64,000 nucleotides of DNA. Origin: Hyparrhenia diplandra. Lineage: Eukaryota; Streptophyta; Magnoliopsida; Poales; Poaceae. Position numbers and translations under genes: made by a program. Below are positions 1 to 12,455 of this stretch, one piece after another. The stretch spans positions 46,544-110,543 of the forward strand of contig JADLZK010001213.1 in NCBI GenBank assembly GCA_015847255.1. Reading direction: 5' to 3'. The notes under the pieces were generated by a model. The model saw nothing but the letters and a program-made list of their open reading frames with translations. It made no database searches and had not been told where the DNA came from. Within the stretch, counting starts at the first letter, position 1. Each line of letters opens with the position of its first letter.

Positions 1-1526
1 CGGTTAAATACAAAATATTGAACCCACGTTCTTTCATATACATCTGTTTAGAGCATGGGATGCATCATTGTAATTTCTCGTGTACCCTTGGTAGGCAATA
101 CAAGTCACATGACGAAGTTTACTACTATGCAGCACGCATGTGGATACACTTATCGGTATCTAGCGGATGCTGTATTTTTCCAGAAAACCTAATACATGGA
201 TACATTTTAAACTTTTATAATATAAATAGCAAGACATGTTAGAATTCTAAAACCATAGCAGCCAAAAGGAACATTAAAATTACCTGCAATATTGGTGTTC
301 TGCTCTCTTCCAAATTTCTAATTAGCGAAAAGAAAGGTGAGAACCTAGAAGTAATCAAGTAATGTAGGAGCCATTGTGTAAATGAAGTACTAGCATAGTA
401 GCACTAGTACTAGAATTTGGTCATGGCCATCTACTTGTGGCTGGGAAAAATCATGGGCAACACACAACAGATAACACTAGAAAGGGAACAAGGAAAAGCA
501 ACCAAGAAGAGCTCAAAAACTGAAGATCAAGACTATATCAAGATTTGGAAAGGAATGTCACTGGAAGTTGTTGATTCACTACTGAATTGCCGCCAGCACC
601 TTTGCACACTGCGACACATGCATGGTGAAGGTGGATCGCTGGCGGGCGTGAGCTGGGGCACTCATGTGTTTTGCACTTGTGTGTGCTTGGGTCTTGAGGG
701 GATGCTTGGCCATGCTGTATCAGCATAGATGCATGTGCAAGCGGGTGGTGGCGTGATGTGGCTGGTATAAATTTAGTAGATGAGGCAGAGGTGGGGGAGG
801 CGTGATTGGATAGAGAAGGGGTATCTGGGGTTAATTGGGATCGCCGTATCAGCTGTCCACCCTGATATGTGTCACCCCTAACCCACCCTGTCGTGATTTT
901 TTTTTTTGTTATTCTGATAGGATACGTATCAAAGCCCTTACCAGTGTGTATATGTACCGGATATGTATCCAGTATGGGATATGCTTCCCACCCCATGCAT
1001 CCTAGAGATATGCCCCTGCTATTGGCTTATTGAAGCACTACACGGAATGCATTCTTGACAGACGGCTTGAACCCTATGAAAGAAATAAAAGGGCTCATAA
1101 TATTTGTATGTTGGCCTAAATCATTCATTTGACCTGGTGAAAAACTTAAGCATGGCCTAAATCATTCATATTTATTGATACTTCTCAGTTATTGTGGTGT
1201 CTCATTGAATGATATCACTATGCTATTCAATGCTGCCAGTCAGGAGGGTAGCCCTTGTCTGGAAATCTTATCCAACTGGTCTTACGTGCATTGTTGATTC
1301 TACTTGTGCGCATGCAGTGCATGAGTATACTTGTTCGCTCAAGCTCTCACTGAACTTATATTAACCCGGAGTTGTTCATTCAGTGAATCAAGTGGTTAAA
1401 CAAACTTCTGATGACAGTTTGCTACTTTTACAAACCGGATCTCCATTAATTTCCACTGTAGTAACTCAACAGTGGCTGTGCTGCTGTCTTGTGAACATTG
1501 TGTTGATATTAAATTTTATCCTGTAG
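1..1526. other. Left-edge stretch with no recognised gene
   Basis: No conserved coding exon is visible on either strand. The next callose synthase exon begins at 1527 in mid-protein, so this may be a long intron of that gene or intergenic DNA. Around 895-1005 there are short GATACG/CGTATC-like words similar to those in the TIR transposon at 21380-27745, which may be a decayed relative. The reading frames here lack family-like composition and I treat them as chance. Confidence 0.5.
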
Positions 1527-4500
1527 GTTGGCAAAGGTAGGGATGTTGGACTTAATCAGATTGCACTATTTGAAGGAAAAGTTGCTGGTGGAAATGGTGA
1601 ACAAGTTCTTAGCCGAGATATATATAGACTCGGACAACTTTTTGACTTTTTCAGGATGTTATCCTTCTATGTGACAACTGTTGGATTCTACTTCTGTACT
1701 ATGGTAATTTAATTTTCCTTGCCTGTTAGGATTTGTCCAGTCGAAACTATTTCCATTTGTAGTGATTCATGTTAATATTATTAGAAGGCACTTGGATATA
1801 AAATTAAATATACAAAATTCCAGTATCCACACTTGATTACATTGAGGTTATTGATATTATGTTTGTCTTTCTCATCCATATTAATCTCATTGTTCTTTTT
1901 GTAGCTAACTGTGCTGACAGTTTACATATTTCTCTATGGGAAAATGTATCTGGTAAGATGGTATCCATTCGATTTTTTCTAATTTACTTTTCCACTTTTT
2001 TTTGGATGACTTGAGATGCACTCCCTCCATTTGAAATTGTATGTCGTTCTAGTTTTCTAGATACATAGTTTTTACATGCTTCGAGACAAGACATGGAGGA
2101 AATTCCCTATTTTACACTAGAAAAACTTCTTCCCTATTTGATACCGAAACTTAAACTCTTACCTGTCACCTATTTCATCTTTTGTATCCTATTAGACACT
2201 TGTCACTTTTTTTTTGCTGTAACAGCATTAAATCCAAAGGAAAAGATTATATTGTCCCTTCTATGTGATTTTTAAGCTTGCTGTGTAGAAGCATTATGGT
2301 GCAAGAGTACTGGTCTAGATATATCCAAACATAAAAAGCGAGACAAATTATATCCAAAATCCAATATAGTATCAAAGCTAGAGGTCTCGAGTTCGAGTCC
2401 TGGTAGAGGCATCTTTTAAGTCCTCCGCTCCCTTCTTTATTTCCACGTTTTGCGCCTTGTTCTGGCTGCTTGGCGTGACTGGGAGTGTTGTGAAGTATTA
2501 GTGGATTGCACACCTCTTCCCACTCACTTAAGCATTTGGGTTCACTTGGTTGGTGCATGAAACCTAATAGAGAATACTTTGTCTAGATATTATGGTGCAA
2601 GAGTACTTCCTCAATAGTTTTGCATTGACTTAGCATGAAAAGCTTCTGCGGTCACATGTTATGGCGTGACATAAGTTTCTTGCATATTTTGGGCCTTGGT
2701 TTCTATCAGTTCATTTCTGCATACATTATCTGATTTCTTCCATAGTTGTCCTGACATATTCTTTTTACCATGTGTCTGCTTAGGCCTTATCTGGTGTTGG
2801 ACAATCAATTCAAAATAGAGCGGATATACTGCACAACACAGCCTTGGATGCTGCTTTGAACACTCAATTTCTTTCCAGATTGGTGTATTTACTGCAGTTC
2901 CCATGATTCTTGGTTTCATCCTTGAATCAGGTGTCTTAACGTATTCCTTTTCCCTGCTGACTTCTGGCTTAGCCTGTGAATTCTACAGAAGTATTTATGG
3001 TTGGTTACTGTCTATGGTACTGCCTGTAGTCATAAAGACATTTTTACTGTCAATCTTTTCAGACCTTAACTTTCAGCAACTTACTAAAAAATATTTTAAA
3101 AACATAAAAATCATGTGTGCGTGTGTATATTTCCTAAAAAGTACTTTCTTGATTTGATAAAATTATTATATTTTTAATATGGTGTAATAGAAAATCATGT
3201 TTGCTTAGGCCTTATCTGGTCAAAGTTGTAAATGATCGACCGTAACAAGTAAAAAGCATCAAGTATTTTTTTAATCGAGGAACTATATTTCTTACAATCC
3301 CAATCATTGTACCATCACCGGTGATGATTGGTTACATGAAATAGTTGTTTTTCCTAAGTACCATGTGGAACATTATCACTATTTTTCAGCTTGTTTCACA
3401 AATCACAGTCATCATTTCTAAAATTTCCCCAAGAGTGATAACAATTGTTCTTATTTGTTAATGCATATATGCAGGCTTTTCGTTCAATTTATTACAATGC
3501 AGTTCCAACTATGCTCTGTATTTTTTACTTTCTCACTTGGAACAAGGACCCACTACTTTGGCCGTGCCATATTACATGGAGGTGCAAAGGTAGGCTTTTT
3601 GTTGCTAAGTGTTTCTTATCAGTTTCTAAATGTCTGAACACTGATCTGTTTCCTTTTTAACATTTCCAGTATAGAGCAACTGGTAGAGGTTTTGTGGTAC
3701 GACATATCAAGTTTGCTGAGAACTACCGTATTTATGCTAGAAGCCATTTTGTGAAAGGGTTTGTTATCACGTGAACCTATTTTCGAAATTGCTTGTGGAA
3801 ATTTTCTAGTACAAATACCATTTGTGTTGATTGTGCTTGGTTTTTGTAGGATGGAGGTTGCACTTTTGTTGGTTATCTTCCTAGCATATGGGTTTAACAA
3901 TGGTGGAGCAGTTGGCTATATTCTACTCTCTATAAGCAGTTGGTTTATGGCATTGTCTTGGCTTTTGCTCCCTACTTATTTAACCCATCTGGATTTGAAT
4001 GGCAGAAGTAAGCAACTAAGCATTTTGTGTATCTATGTACTATAAGTTCAAATCGTCATTATGAGTATTATATTTCAAACCCTTGCCCCTCTTAGGATCG
4101 TCGAGGATTTCAGAGACTGGACAAATTGGCTGTTTTATCGAGGTGGTATTGGAGTTAAAGGAGAAGAAAGCTGGGAAGCTTGGTGGGAAGAAGAACTGGT
4201 AATTGAATTTGACCTATATTCACTTCAGCCAAAATGTGCTGTATTGTTTGTTGACTGGGCGTAGTACTATTGCACCTGATTAGCAATACTCGGGTTTCTT
4301 ATGGTTTTGAAGCTCTTGCATTTTTTTAGATAATGTTTAAAAGTCTTGCATATCTTTAAAGTTTGATGCTTGCTGTATTGTCAACTAGATCTGCTACAAT
4401 GATGTAATCCTTGTTCCTTTTCTATTCTTCAGATATAGTATGTCTGAATAAAGAACAATAAGTCATTAAGACACCTGCATACTTTCGGAAGCTTCTGACA

Positions 4501-5552
4501 TTTACCATTTGAAGTTAAATATTTTTTTACTTTTGTTGATGGGATCTATAACTCCTTATTTTGGAACATTTCATTTCAGCAACATATTTACAGCATTCGA
4601 GGGAGGATACTGGAAACCATACTAAGCCTGAGGTTTTTCATCTTCCAATACGGAGTTGTTTACCACATGCATGCCAGCGGAGAAAGTACAGCTTTATCGG
4701 TATGTTAGTGTTTCAGTTCACATTTGCTTGTAGTGCTCTATAGTCAAAATAATAGTCCTAAATTAATCCTTTGCACTGCAGGTGTATTGGATTTCTTGGG
4801 CTGTACTTGGTGGCCTTTTCATCCTCCTCTTGGTAATTTATATTTCTTTGTTGTTACATTTGGCATCTGCTGAGCAAGGAACTCATTATGTTAATTTGTA
4901 TTACTTTGCAGGTATTTGGTTTAAACCCCAAAGGCGATGGTACATTTCCAATTGTTCCTGCGTTTGGTCAAAAGTATAGCGTTATTGATGGTTTTGGCTG
5001 GTCTGGTCCTGGCAATTTTGTTTACGGAACTCAGTGTCGGAGATGTTTTTGCTTCCATTCTAGCATTTGTGCCAACTGGGTGGGGAATCATTTCGGTGAG
5101 CTTCTAAGGCCAACTTTTTTTGTTGGCCGTATTTTTTGATTTGCCTTTTTCTTTTGGTTCAGTCTGCAAACACTTCACAGTTACATTCGTATATATTTCT
5201 GTTCAAGGCATTAGCTTTCCTCTTGACCAGTCAATTCTCCTCATCGATTCTCTTTTTGTAAATGAATATTGTAGATGTTGGCTAAAATTTTACTGTTCGT
5301 GTTTTTTTTTCACAGATTGCCATGGCATGGAAACCTGTTGTGAAGAGATTGGGTTTGTGGAAAACTGTTCGTGCCCTAGCTCGCCTCTATGATGCTGGCA
5401 CGGGGATGATCATTTTCATACCTATAGCCATTTGCTCGTGGTTTCCATTCATATCCACTTTCCAGACACGGCTTCTGTTCAACCAGGCGTTCAGCAGAGG
5501 TTTGGAGATATCTCTCATCCTTGCTGGCAACAATCCAAATGCTGGGATGTGA
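1527..5552 (+). CDS. Callose synthase (1,3-beta-glucan synthase, GSL/CalS family), C-terminal part
   Basis: Callose synthases are multi-pass plasma-membrane enzymes that polymerise UDP-glucose into 1,3-beta-glucan for cell plates, plasmodesmata and wounds. Eleven exons fit: 1527-1703, 1905-1952, 2784-2940, 3475-3589, 3670-3758, 3850-4007, 4096-4198, 4580-4699, 4782-4832, 4912-5095 and 5316-5552 with the stop. The first exon reads GKGRDVGLNQIALFEGKVAG, a family hallmark in the glucan synthase domain. Later exons carry RATGRGFVVRHIKFAENYR, VEDFRDWTNWLFYRGGIGVK and the last membrane helices. The product is about 479 residues, against about 1,900 for the whole enzyme; the upstream part is not in the window. 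Three single-base breaks are visible: a missing T near 2871-2874, a missing T near 3963-3966 and an extra G near 4933. Correcting them gives exactly 480 codons, so sequencing error is likely. Family certain, paralogue not assigned. Confidence 0.93.
2021..2090. mobile_element. Possible truncated Stowaway-like MITE end in callose synthase intron
   Basis: The intron after 1952 contains CTCCCTCCATTTGAAATTG at 2021, which looks like one terminal inverted repeat of a grass Stowaway/Tc1-mariner MITE. No matching second end was found, so this is only a remnant. Confidence 0.3.
2312..2588. mobile_element. Short retroposon-like insert (SINE or TRIM) with 19-bp target duplication
   Basis: Identical 19-bp direct repeats at 2293-2311 and 2589-2607 flank this insert in a callose synthase intron. 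Inside, near 2385-2400, is GAGTTCGAGTCCTGG, which resembles an RNA polymerase III B box as in tRNA-derived SINEs. A nearby AGTATCAAAGC is also reminiscent of an initiator-Met primer-binding site, so a TRIM remnant is possible. The long target duplication favours a SINE. GTCTAGATAT recurs just inside both ends. Confidence 0.5.
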
Positions 5553-7641
5553 TGGTGAGAGTTCCGGTCTTGCTTCATCAACCTGACTGTGGACCTTTCT
5601 TCAATTAATCCTCAGTTCTCAGTTAACAGTAGCTATGTACATATCTGATATCTCCATGTTCACTGGCAGTTGTTTTGCCGTGGGTGTTAATGTCAACGGC
5701 AATGTTTGCTAGCTTGTAGCTGTATCTGTTAAGCGGGTGAACTTTGTAGTCCACTCCTTATTTTTTACATTTGATATATGTGCTGATTGCGCCAACTGAC
5801 ATATTAGCTTTGTCCATTCCACTAGCACTAAACATGACAAGAGGAGAAGCTGTCAAAGACATGATTTTTGGGCTCCGCTAGGGTGGCTCTAGCCCTAATA
5901 GTTTAGAAAATTATCTTGGGAATGGCTCTGCTCATAACTCATGAGGCTCAGTGTTGGTAGAAATTGAACCTGTGAGTATTTACGAGAAGTGGAAGTGAAA
6001 GTTGGCCATGTGGGCATGTCGCGGGTGGCGCGCCCTATCGAGGAGCTGCAGCTGCCAAGGGCCGGCAAAGGGTTTTTTTTCCTATCCTGCTAACATGCGC
6101 GCACTCGAATTGTTTCTCCAGTGGGCAGTTTCGACTGAACCTTCAGTGCCCATTTACTCATACGGTTGCTTACCCCGCAGCCCTCCATATGCATACCCTT
6201 ACATAAGCATTTGCATGAAGTTTGAAAAAATTGTAGCTGATAAACCAAATATCCAATTTATAATTTGATTATATCATCATGTTTCTTGCAATAACTCCTT
6301 CAGAACAAGACCCTAGATATATTGAGATAAAATATTGTTAGTGAACATTTATCTTATGAAGATGGAATATTTTCTTTTATTGGGTAGATGCGATGTTCTA
6401 GGTTTAGAAAACAATGTTATGCCTTTATAAGAAAAATATTCTTGGTTCATAAGAATAATATTCTAGATCTAAAAAGTAAATTAAGAGTTCTTATAATTAG
6501 TACTGTGATATTTGTGAAACTAATCACTCGAATACTACATGAATACTTAAAGATGATCATTGAACATCCTATTTATGCTACATTAACATCACAATAAACC
6601 ATAGAACATCACATGCAGAATACGTGAACATCACAGCAAGACATGAGGGAAAACAAAAACAATAAAAAGGAAACATGTAAATAAAAGAAAATTAAAAAAA
6701 CATCACATGGATATTGCTTGGACAATCTAAAAATACTACCAAAACACATCATAGGTACAATGGGAACATCACATTTATACTACGTTAAGTCAAGGGGCTC
6801 ATGGCCAATGGTAAAGGCCATTGGTTAGGGGGCTCCCACCCGCGCTCAAATCGCAGGGTGCGACACTTTATCACGAATTTATTTCGGGATTTTTCCCAAG
6901 ACTATGCATTAAGTGGTAGGCGGCGCCCCGTCGATAGCGGCGCCCGGTGGTGACTTCGAACTCCAAGATTTGCCGGCTCATCCGAAGGTGCTTTCATAGG
7001 GGTAGGGTTTGCGACGTGTGTTCGTCTGCGTTGTCTTGTGTAATCTTAAAAAAAAAAAAACTACGTTAACAGTACATGAACAATACTTGAACATGGAAAA
7101 ATAATTAATAATAGTTAAAAAAATAAGAAGGAAACAAGGAAAGTAAAGAAAATTAAAATTAAAAAAATCAAAAAAGAGAAGGGAAACGACTAAACATACT
7201 ACCAAGTGTACTATGTAAATACTCAAAGATAATCAAAGAACACATATGTACACCGCATGAATATGAAAATATATCATAAACACATCACATATATACTATG
7301 TTCAAAGTATATGTAAAATTCACGTTTATCTCATATAATATAGAAAAAAAGAAAGTACAAGGAAATAGGAAAACTAAGAAAAACAATACATAATAGTAGA
7401 GTATATTTGAAAATACTAAAAAATAAGAACTAAAAATAAAATAAAAAAGGATAAATAGAACGAAGGAAGAAAATAAATAAGAAAAAGGAAACACAGCTAA
7501 CTGCCTCCATTCGGCGCAGTCCTAGCGCTCGGACCTGATGATGATTTCCGCCCCATCGGCCCCGATCCATTCGACCCATCCGGACCCGACTGGCCTTGGC
7601 CGCCGCCTCGCCTCGTCCCAGCGCACGCGTCTGGCCGTCTG
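5553..7641. other. Intergenic: callose synthase 3' flank and AT-rich repeat-derived DNA
   Basis: The first 200 bases or so are probably the callose synthase 3' UTR. From about 6550 to 7300 there are repeated AACATCACA-like words and long purine-rich tracts, interrupted by a SINE at 6789-7059. 7300-7500 is A-rich and shows no conserved peptide. From about 7500 the DNA turns GC-rich as the PPR gene begins. Confidence 0.5.
6789..7059 (+). mobile_element. SINE with poly(A) tail and 10-bp target-site duplication
   Basis: About 271 bp, starting GTCAAGGGGCTCATGGCC and ending in a run of A at about 7048-7059. It is flanked by direct repeats ACTACGTTAA at 6779-6788 and 7060-7069. The 5' part has tRNA-like A-box and B-box similarity (CATGGCCAATGG and GCTCAAATCGC). 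Size, A-tail and duplication together fit a tRNA-derived SINE. Family not assigned. Confidence 0.68.
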
Positions 7642-8852
7642 ATGCTCCCCCTCCTCCCCTCGCCTCGTCAGCGCTCCCCTCCGCCACGGCCTTCCCCGCG
7701 CGGCATTCTCCGGCAGGCCCTCCGTTCCCCCCACGGCAGCGACGCGGATGGCAGCTCCGACGTCGCCGCTTCAGACGCGATCGTTCGCCTCGTCGCCGCA
7801 GGCGGCGGAAGCCTCGAGGCCGACCTCGACCGCCTCTTCCCGCCGCCCTCTCCAACGGGCTTGTCTCCAGCGCCCTCCGCGCGCTCACGGACCGCGGCGT
7901 CCCCGCGGAGCGCTCTTCTTCGCGTGGGCCTCCTCCGTCGGCAGGGGCTTCTGTCCCGGGCCCCGTGCGCACAACCTGCTTGTCGAGAATGCCGGGAGGC
8001 TGGGCGACTACGGCGCAATGTCGCGCGCCCTGGCGCTCATGTCGGAGCGGAGGCTCCCTCTGACGGTCCTGGCGTTCGCCTTCCTGTCGCCGTCGTCGGG
8101 TTCGTCACGGAGCGGCAGCATGGAGGACGCGGCGAGAGCGGTCCTGCGGGCTCTGGACGGCGTCGGCGGGCCCTGCCGCGCGTCCGGCGTCTTCTCGCTT
8201 GTCAAGGCGCTGGCATCCATCGGCGAGTTCGATGCTGCGGTCTCGCTGATCCAGGAGACGGCGAGGAAGGTGCGGTACTATAACGTCCTCGTCGCCGCAA
8301 AGTGTAAAGCCGGCGACTTTGTCGAGCCCGCGAGGTGTTCGACGAAATGAGGAGGTCGGGGTCTGACCCCGACGCCAACACTTGAACTACCTCCTCGGCT
8401 GCCTGCTCAAGAACGGGAGGCTTGCTGAGGCATGCGGGCTTGTTGAGGCCATGGAGAGGTTGAAGTGCAGTGAGATCCCGAGCTCACTCACGTACGAGAT
8501 CCTCACATACCATGCCTGCAAGACGGAAAGATGGATTCAGCAGTGCAGATTCTTGATCAGATGTTCTCAGAAAACCTGACGCCCAGGATTACCATACACT
8601 CTGCATTCATCAAGGGGTACTTCTACGCCGGGAGAATAGAAGATGCCTGGCAGTATGTCAATGACATGAGCACCAGGGACAGGCATTCTGTGAACCGAAC
8701 TACAGTCTACTCAGGCGAAGCTGCTTCGGAAGGCAGGGAGGACCATTGATGCTGGCAGAGTCCTATATCAGCTGATGGAGAAGGGACTCAGACCTGACCA
8801 TTCTGCTTATGTTGAAGTGGCCAAGGATCTGCACAAGATGGGCAAGGGGTGA
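7642..8852 (+). pseudogene. Pentatricopeptide repeat (PPR) protein gene, frame-broken
   Basis: PPR proteins bind organellar RNA sequence-specifically and act in its editing, splicing or stability. No introns are apparent, as usual for plant PPR genes. Recognisable pieces in shifting frames are DAIVRLVAAGGGSLEADLDR (about 7776), LVSSALRALTDRGVP (about 7861), HNLLVENAGRLGDYGAMSRA (about 7971), NYLLGCLLKNGRLAEACGLV (about 8385), AVQILDQMFSENLTP (about 8537) and LYQLMEKGLRPDHSAYVEVA (about 8764). The end is KMGKG plus TGA at 8850-8852. Helical repeats of about 35 residues of the form A-x-x-L-x-x-x-M are visible. At least five frame changes separate the pieces (near 7850, 7905, 8330, 8383 and 8525, with more near 8700). 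No single frame covers the protein, so it is either a pseudogene or a real gene with sequence errors. Start not determined; 7642 is the first ATG of the frame holding the N-terminal piece. Confidence 0.72.
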
Positions 8853-8858
8853 TCTGGC

Positions 8859-8930
8859 TTCATAGGTTTTTCAAAAAAAAGATTTCTTGCTTCATAGGTT
8901 TTTCAAAAAAAAAAAAGATTTCTTGCTTTA
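8859..8930. repeat. Tandem duplication downstream of PPR gene, 32-bp period
   Basis: TTCATAGGTTTTTCAAAAAA followed by AGATTTCTTGC occurs twice in succession, starting at 8859 and 8891. The copies differ in A-run length (8 versus 12). Confidence 0.75.
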
Positions 8931-9576
8931 TCGATTTGGAGTGAGAAAAGTAATAAGCATGATAAACATGTGCAAGTTTCATCATCGTATCTTAGAAATC
9001 TGCTTGTGGGATCCAATGAATAAAGAGAATAAACTTTTGGTTTGATGTTGACCTCAGTTTCATAATTTGCTTTTTGCTGATGAAGATTGCATTTTGTCAC
9101 GTTTTTTCTTGTCATTGCTGCAAGCTCTGCAGGCATGCATCTTCCATGACGTTATTTGCTTGCCCAAGTTATCCTTAGTCTTAAACAAGGGTATACAACA
9201 AGAATATTGAAGGAGCAAGTCTGTCTTTCCTGCAATGTTTGTTCTCGTACTTAGTAGAGTGTTCTTTGTTTTAAATGGTATACTATCTATACTTCTAACC
9301 ATTGCAGTTCTAACATGCTCCACTGGGGATGAAATGTCTTACCATTTGGTTGTAACATAACAAGACAAGCTCACAATGGCTTACGATTATGAAGGCACAT
9401 GTTTACTTGTAGGCTGTGAGAATGTTATCACTTATCAGAAGTAGAAGCTGATCGAAATAATTACATTTACAGCTGATGATGTTCTGCACCCTGCACATTA
9501 AGCTGCTATAGTCTGTAAATTGTCCCATGACACTACTATGTACCTAGTGCCAGTAGTTTTTTTTGTTGACCGGGTC

Positions 9577-9648
9577 TAGTGACAGTAGTAAAGACTCAAG
9601 ATAGCAGTCTGTTTAGTGACAGTAGTAAAGACTCAAGATAGCAGTCTG
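9577..9648. repeat. 35-bp perfect direct repeat, two copies
   Basis: The segment beginning TAGTGACAGTAGTAAAGACT occurs at 9577-9611 and again, identical, at 9614-9648. The two are separated by two bases. Confidence 0.9.
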
Positions 9649-9956
9649 AGTCTCAGCTCTCTGAAGACTGCAGGTGAAAGGTAGCGCCATCTTTTCCTAA
9701 TGGACCAAATTGTAGTTGAGCCTTGGCTTCAGCCTAGTAATTCACTTATCCTTAGGTTACTTTTCATACTGTGTTTGCTCTAAATTTTGACCATCCTTTA
9801 TTACGCATCAAGGATTTTACAACTATGTGTATGAAGTGTCATCCAGTATTCCAGTCTAAATTACGTTTTCTTTCCCGAAAAATGCTTCAGTACTGTCTTC
9901 TGTTGCAATAGCACTATAGCAGATCTGATTTGATGACGAGACAATGAATACTTATA

Positions 9957-10160
9957 TTCCCTCCACCCCAATAAATCTCAAGGAATGTCATTCTCGTCGA
10001 GGAGTCAACAAATCTCAAATTTGACCAAATATGTATGAAAATGTATTAATATTTATGATGCATAATAAAAAATTAATTTAATCATAGAATTTATTTATTT
10101 ATTTTTGTAATAAACCTATTTGAAGTTACAAAATGTTGATAATATTCTTATTTCAGCATC
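9957..10160. mobile_element. Possible MITE remnant (Stowaway-like left end)
   Basis: TATTCCCTCCACCCCAATAA at about 9957 is followed by AT-rich sequence with LINE- or MITE-like words such as AAATTTGACCAAATATGTAT. This is a common pattern in grass Tc1/mariner MITEs. The opposite terminal repeat is not seen, so the right limit is arbitrary. Confidence 0.4.
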
Positions 10161-12294
10161 ATCATCATACACACATACTGAAAACTTTAGTATGTACATG
10201 CCGTGACACTTACCTAGCATGCCAATCAGAAAGTAGTGAACTACTAAGTTTCATGCAGTGACTGATATTGACATAGACAAATTGTTTGCAAGTTTCTGAA
10301 ACTGCTTTACTTCACACGACACATTGGTCCTGCAGCTATTAATCACCACTTCGGTACCAGTCAAGAAAATGGTAGTAGTGGGAACTGAATTTGAGTTTTG
10401 GACTGCTACAGGAGAAACTGAAACTTTATGCCTTCCCAATTGAACACCAATAACTGTTTACACGGGAAACCTATAAAGTTTTGTTTCCAAGTTATATTAT
10501 CCGTATCGTATTGCTTCACCATTTGGTGCAAGGTATTCAGATCTCTTTCCTTGTTTGGGTACTATCTGATTCCCTGTGGAAGCCAAGATACTTGAACAAT
10601 GGCCGACTTTTTGGGCTTTCAAAAGTGGGAGGCTAGGGGGTGGCCTATCCTTTCGGCTACAATGTTGCTGTTTCTTTTCTTTTGATTCCTCTTCTCCCAT
10701 AATCAGAACCGACACTGCATTCAGCTCTGCAACCTTTGTGATTAAATAACTTTTCTGAAATGCTTTTGAATGGAATATATCTCAGCACATCTTGATTGTA
10801 ATTAATTTTGTATCCAGGTTGAAGTACTTTGCTTGCTGCTTGCAGAGGCCACCCATCTCTTGATGGATTTCAATGTGGGCACTCAGGTCTGATCCCAACA
10901 CCACCTCCAAAGTTCTACGAATTATTCCTTAGCACATTAGTATATTGCTTCCAGTTCATCTTTTATCGAAACTAGTTCTGACGGACAGCGGTTTTAGTCC
11001 GAACTCTGAAAAACTCAGGGGAATAGGAAGAAGGATTTTGGATTATTTCCATTTTTGAACTAAAGCTCAGCATCCAAGACCTTAAAGCAAAGTAATGATT
11101 TTGTTCAAAAAATGAACACATAAGGTGATGCCTTTTTTTGGGGGTGAGTGAGTCAAGTAATTTTTCAAATTGAATTGAACACATGCTGATTAGAGCTTAA
11201 TGATTACTCTGATCAGCATGTAATTTTTTGTCTTTGGCATCATTATGAAGATACATGAGCTGATCTGCTGGGTCCAGGGTGGGCTAAATTCTCCCTTTCT
11301 TCTCCTGCATTCCTTAAAAGCGATGTGAAGTTGTGAGATCTGGGTCTCCTTTAAGAATCGAGCTGGCTAACCGTACTTTATAATTTTATTAAGTCCATCA
11401 TTGCTAGGTAAGAGTTACTAAGACACATTGCTTTTAGATTTTTAAACTACCTGCGTCATGTGTGCTCTTCCTGTTCACTCTAGGCTGTCGGATCGACCGA
11501 CTTGTTTGCCATCTCTCACACATTGCGCACCATATTCACCCAGCTTTTTGCATCATAGCCGCAAATCTTAAGCATGATGATTAACATATACGAGCAAATA
11601 GATAACATATATTAGTAGTTCTCTGCCGTGTTGGATGTAACAACTTATACTCATCAATGGTGCTGGCTCATTCTATTTAGATTTGCATGCCACAGTTTTT
11701 CGTTTTCCTTAGACAGCTTATATTGCACATAAGCACTCTATATGTGTATTTCTGGTATGTATGTGTACCTAATACGCTACAGGTAGGAGGAGCAGTGTAG
11801 TTGAATAGCTTGAGATGGTATTAGAGATACCCGCTGTGTGGGGGGTGGGAGAAGCATAAACTCGAAAGGGGAAAAGGAACCTAAAGCTGGAGCGGATGGA
11901 TTGATAAAAGGAAAAGTGGCCCACAAGCTATGCATCAGCAGCCGCAAGTTGTAGGGGCCTCGAAAGCTCCCGGGACCCAGCTCTGCACTTGCCATGTGTA
12001 GGCCGGCCTAGCAGAGGAACGTGTCGAAAGTATGGCCGTCATAGTAGGTTCCATGGATAACCCACCTTTCCCTTTTTGTTTTGCTGCTGACTGATCGATG
12101 AGGGATCATTGGCTGGCTGCTTCATTGGATACTGAGAATGGGAGGTTAAACTAGATCATCGGCCAATGAGATCGGCTGTGTCAGTCCGGTCTTCAGCTGG
12201 ACAACACAACGACCTGTCTCATTCAGCTCCGATGTTCTGATTTAGACCTTCTGTTTGCTTTCTGCTCTTTTTGAAGAAAATGGCTCTTATTAGT

Positions 12295-12455
12295 CTTAGG
12301 TTCCCGCTACCAAAGGCCCCTTACTGCAATGGTAAGACCAGGCCGGGCGGCACTCCTCGAGATCTGAGTTGCTCCTTATTAGTCCCGTGCCGGCCCTTAG
12401 GTTCCCCGGCATGTAGACTCGGCCTTGTCGCATGAGGGGTTTTCGCCCTATGCAG
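12295..12455. mobile_element. Short insert (about 161 bp) with 13-bp target duplication
   Basis: GGCTCTTATTAGT occurs at 12282-12294 and again at 12456-12468, flanking the insert. The inside contains TGCAATGGTAAGACCAGGCC and GAGATCTGAGTTGCTCC, weakly like box A and box B of a tRNA-derived SINE. There is no A-tail. Within it CTTATTAGT and TTAGGTTCCC recur once more, suggesting an internal rearrangement. Confidence 0.5.

Noticed and set aside
538..996. Minus-strand open frame of 152 codons
   Set aside because: Its peptide is built from GATACG-like repeat words and simple His/Ser/Thr runs; no family and no splice or promoter context.
2385..2400. tRNA-like B box suggesting a tRNA gene
   Set aside because: No cloverleaf can be formed; the flanking 19-bp duplications show it is part of a retroposed insert.
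7430..8018. Minus-strand Arg/Gly-rich open frames
   Set aside because: They are the GC-rich antisense of the PPR gene, without domain.
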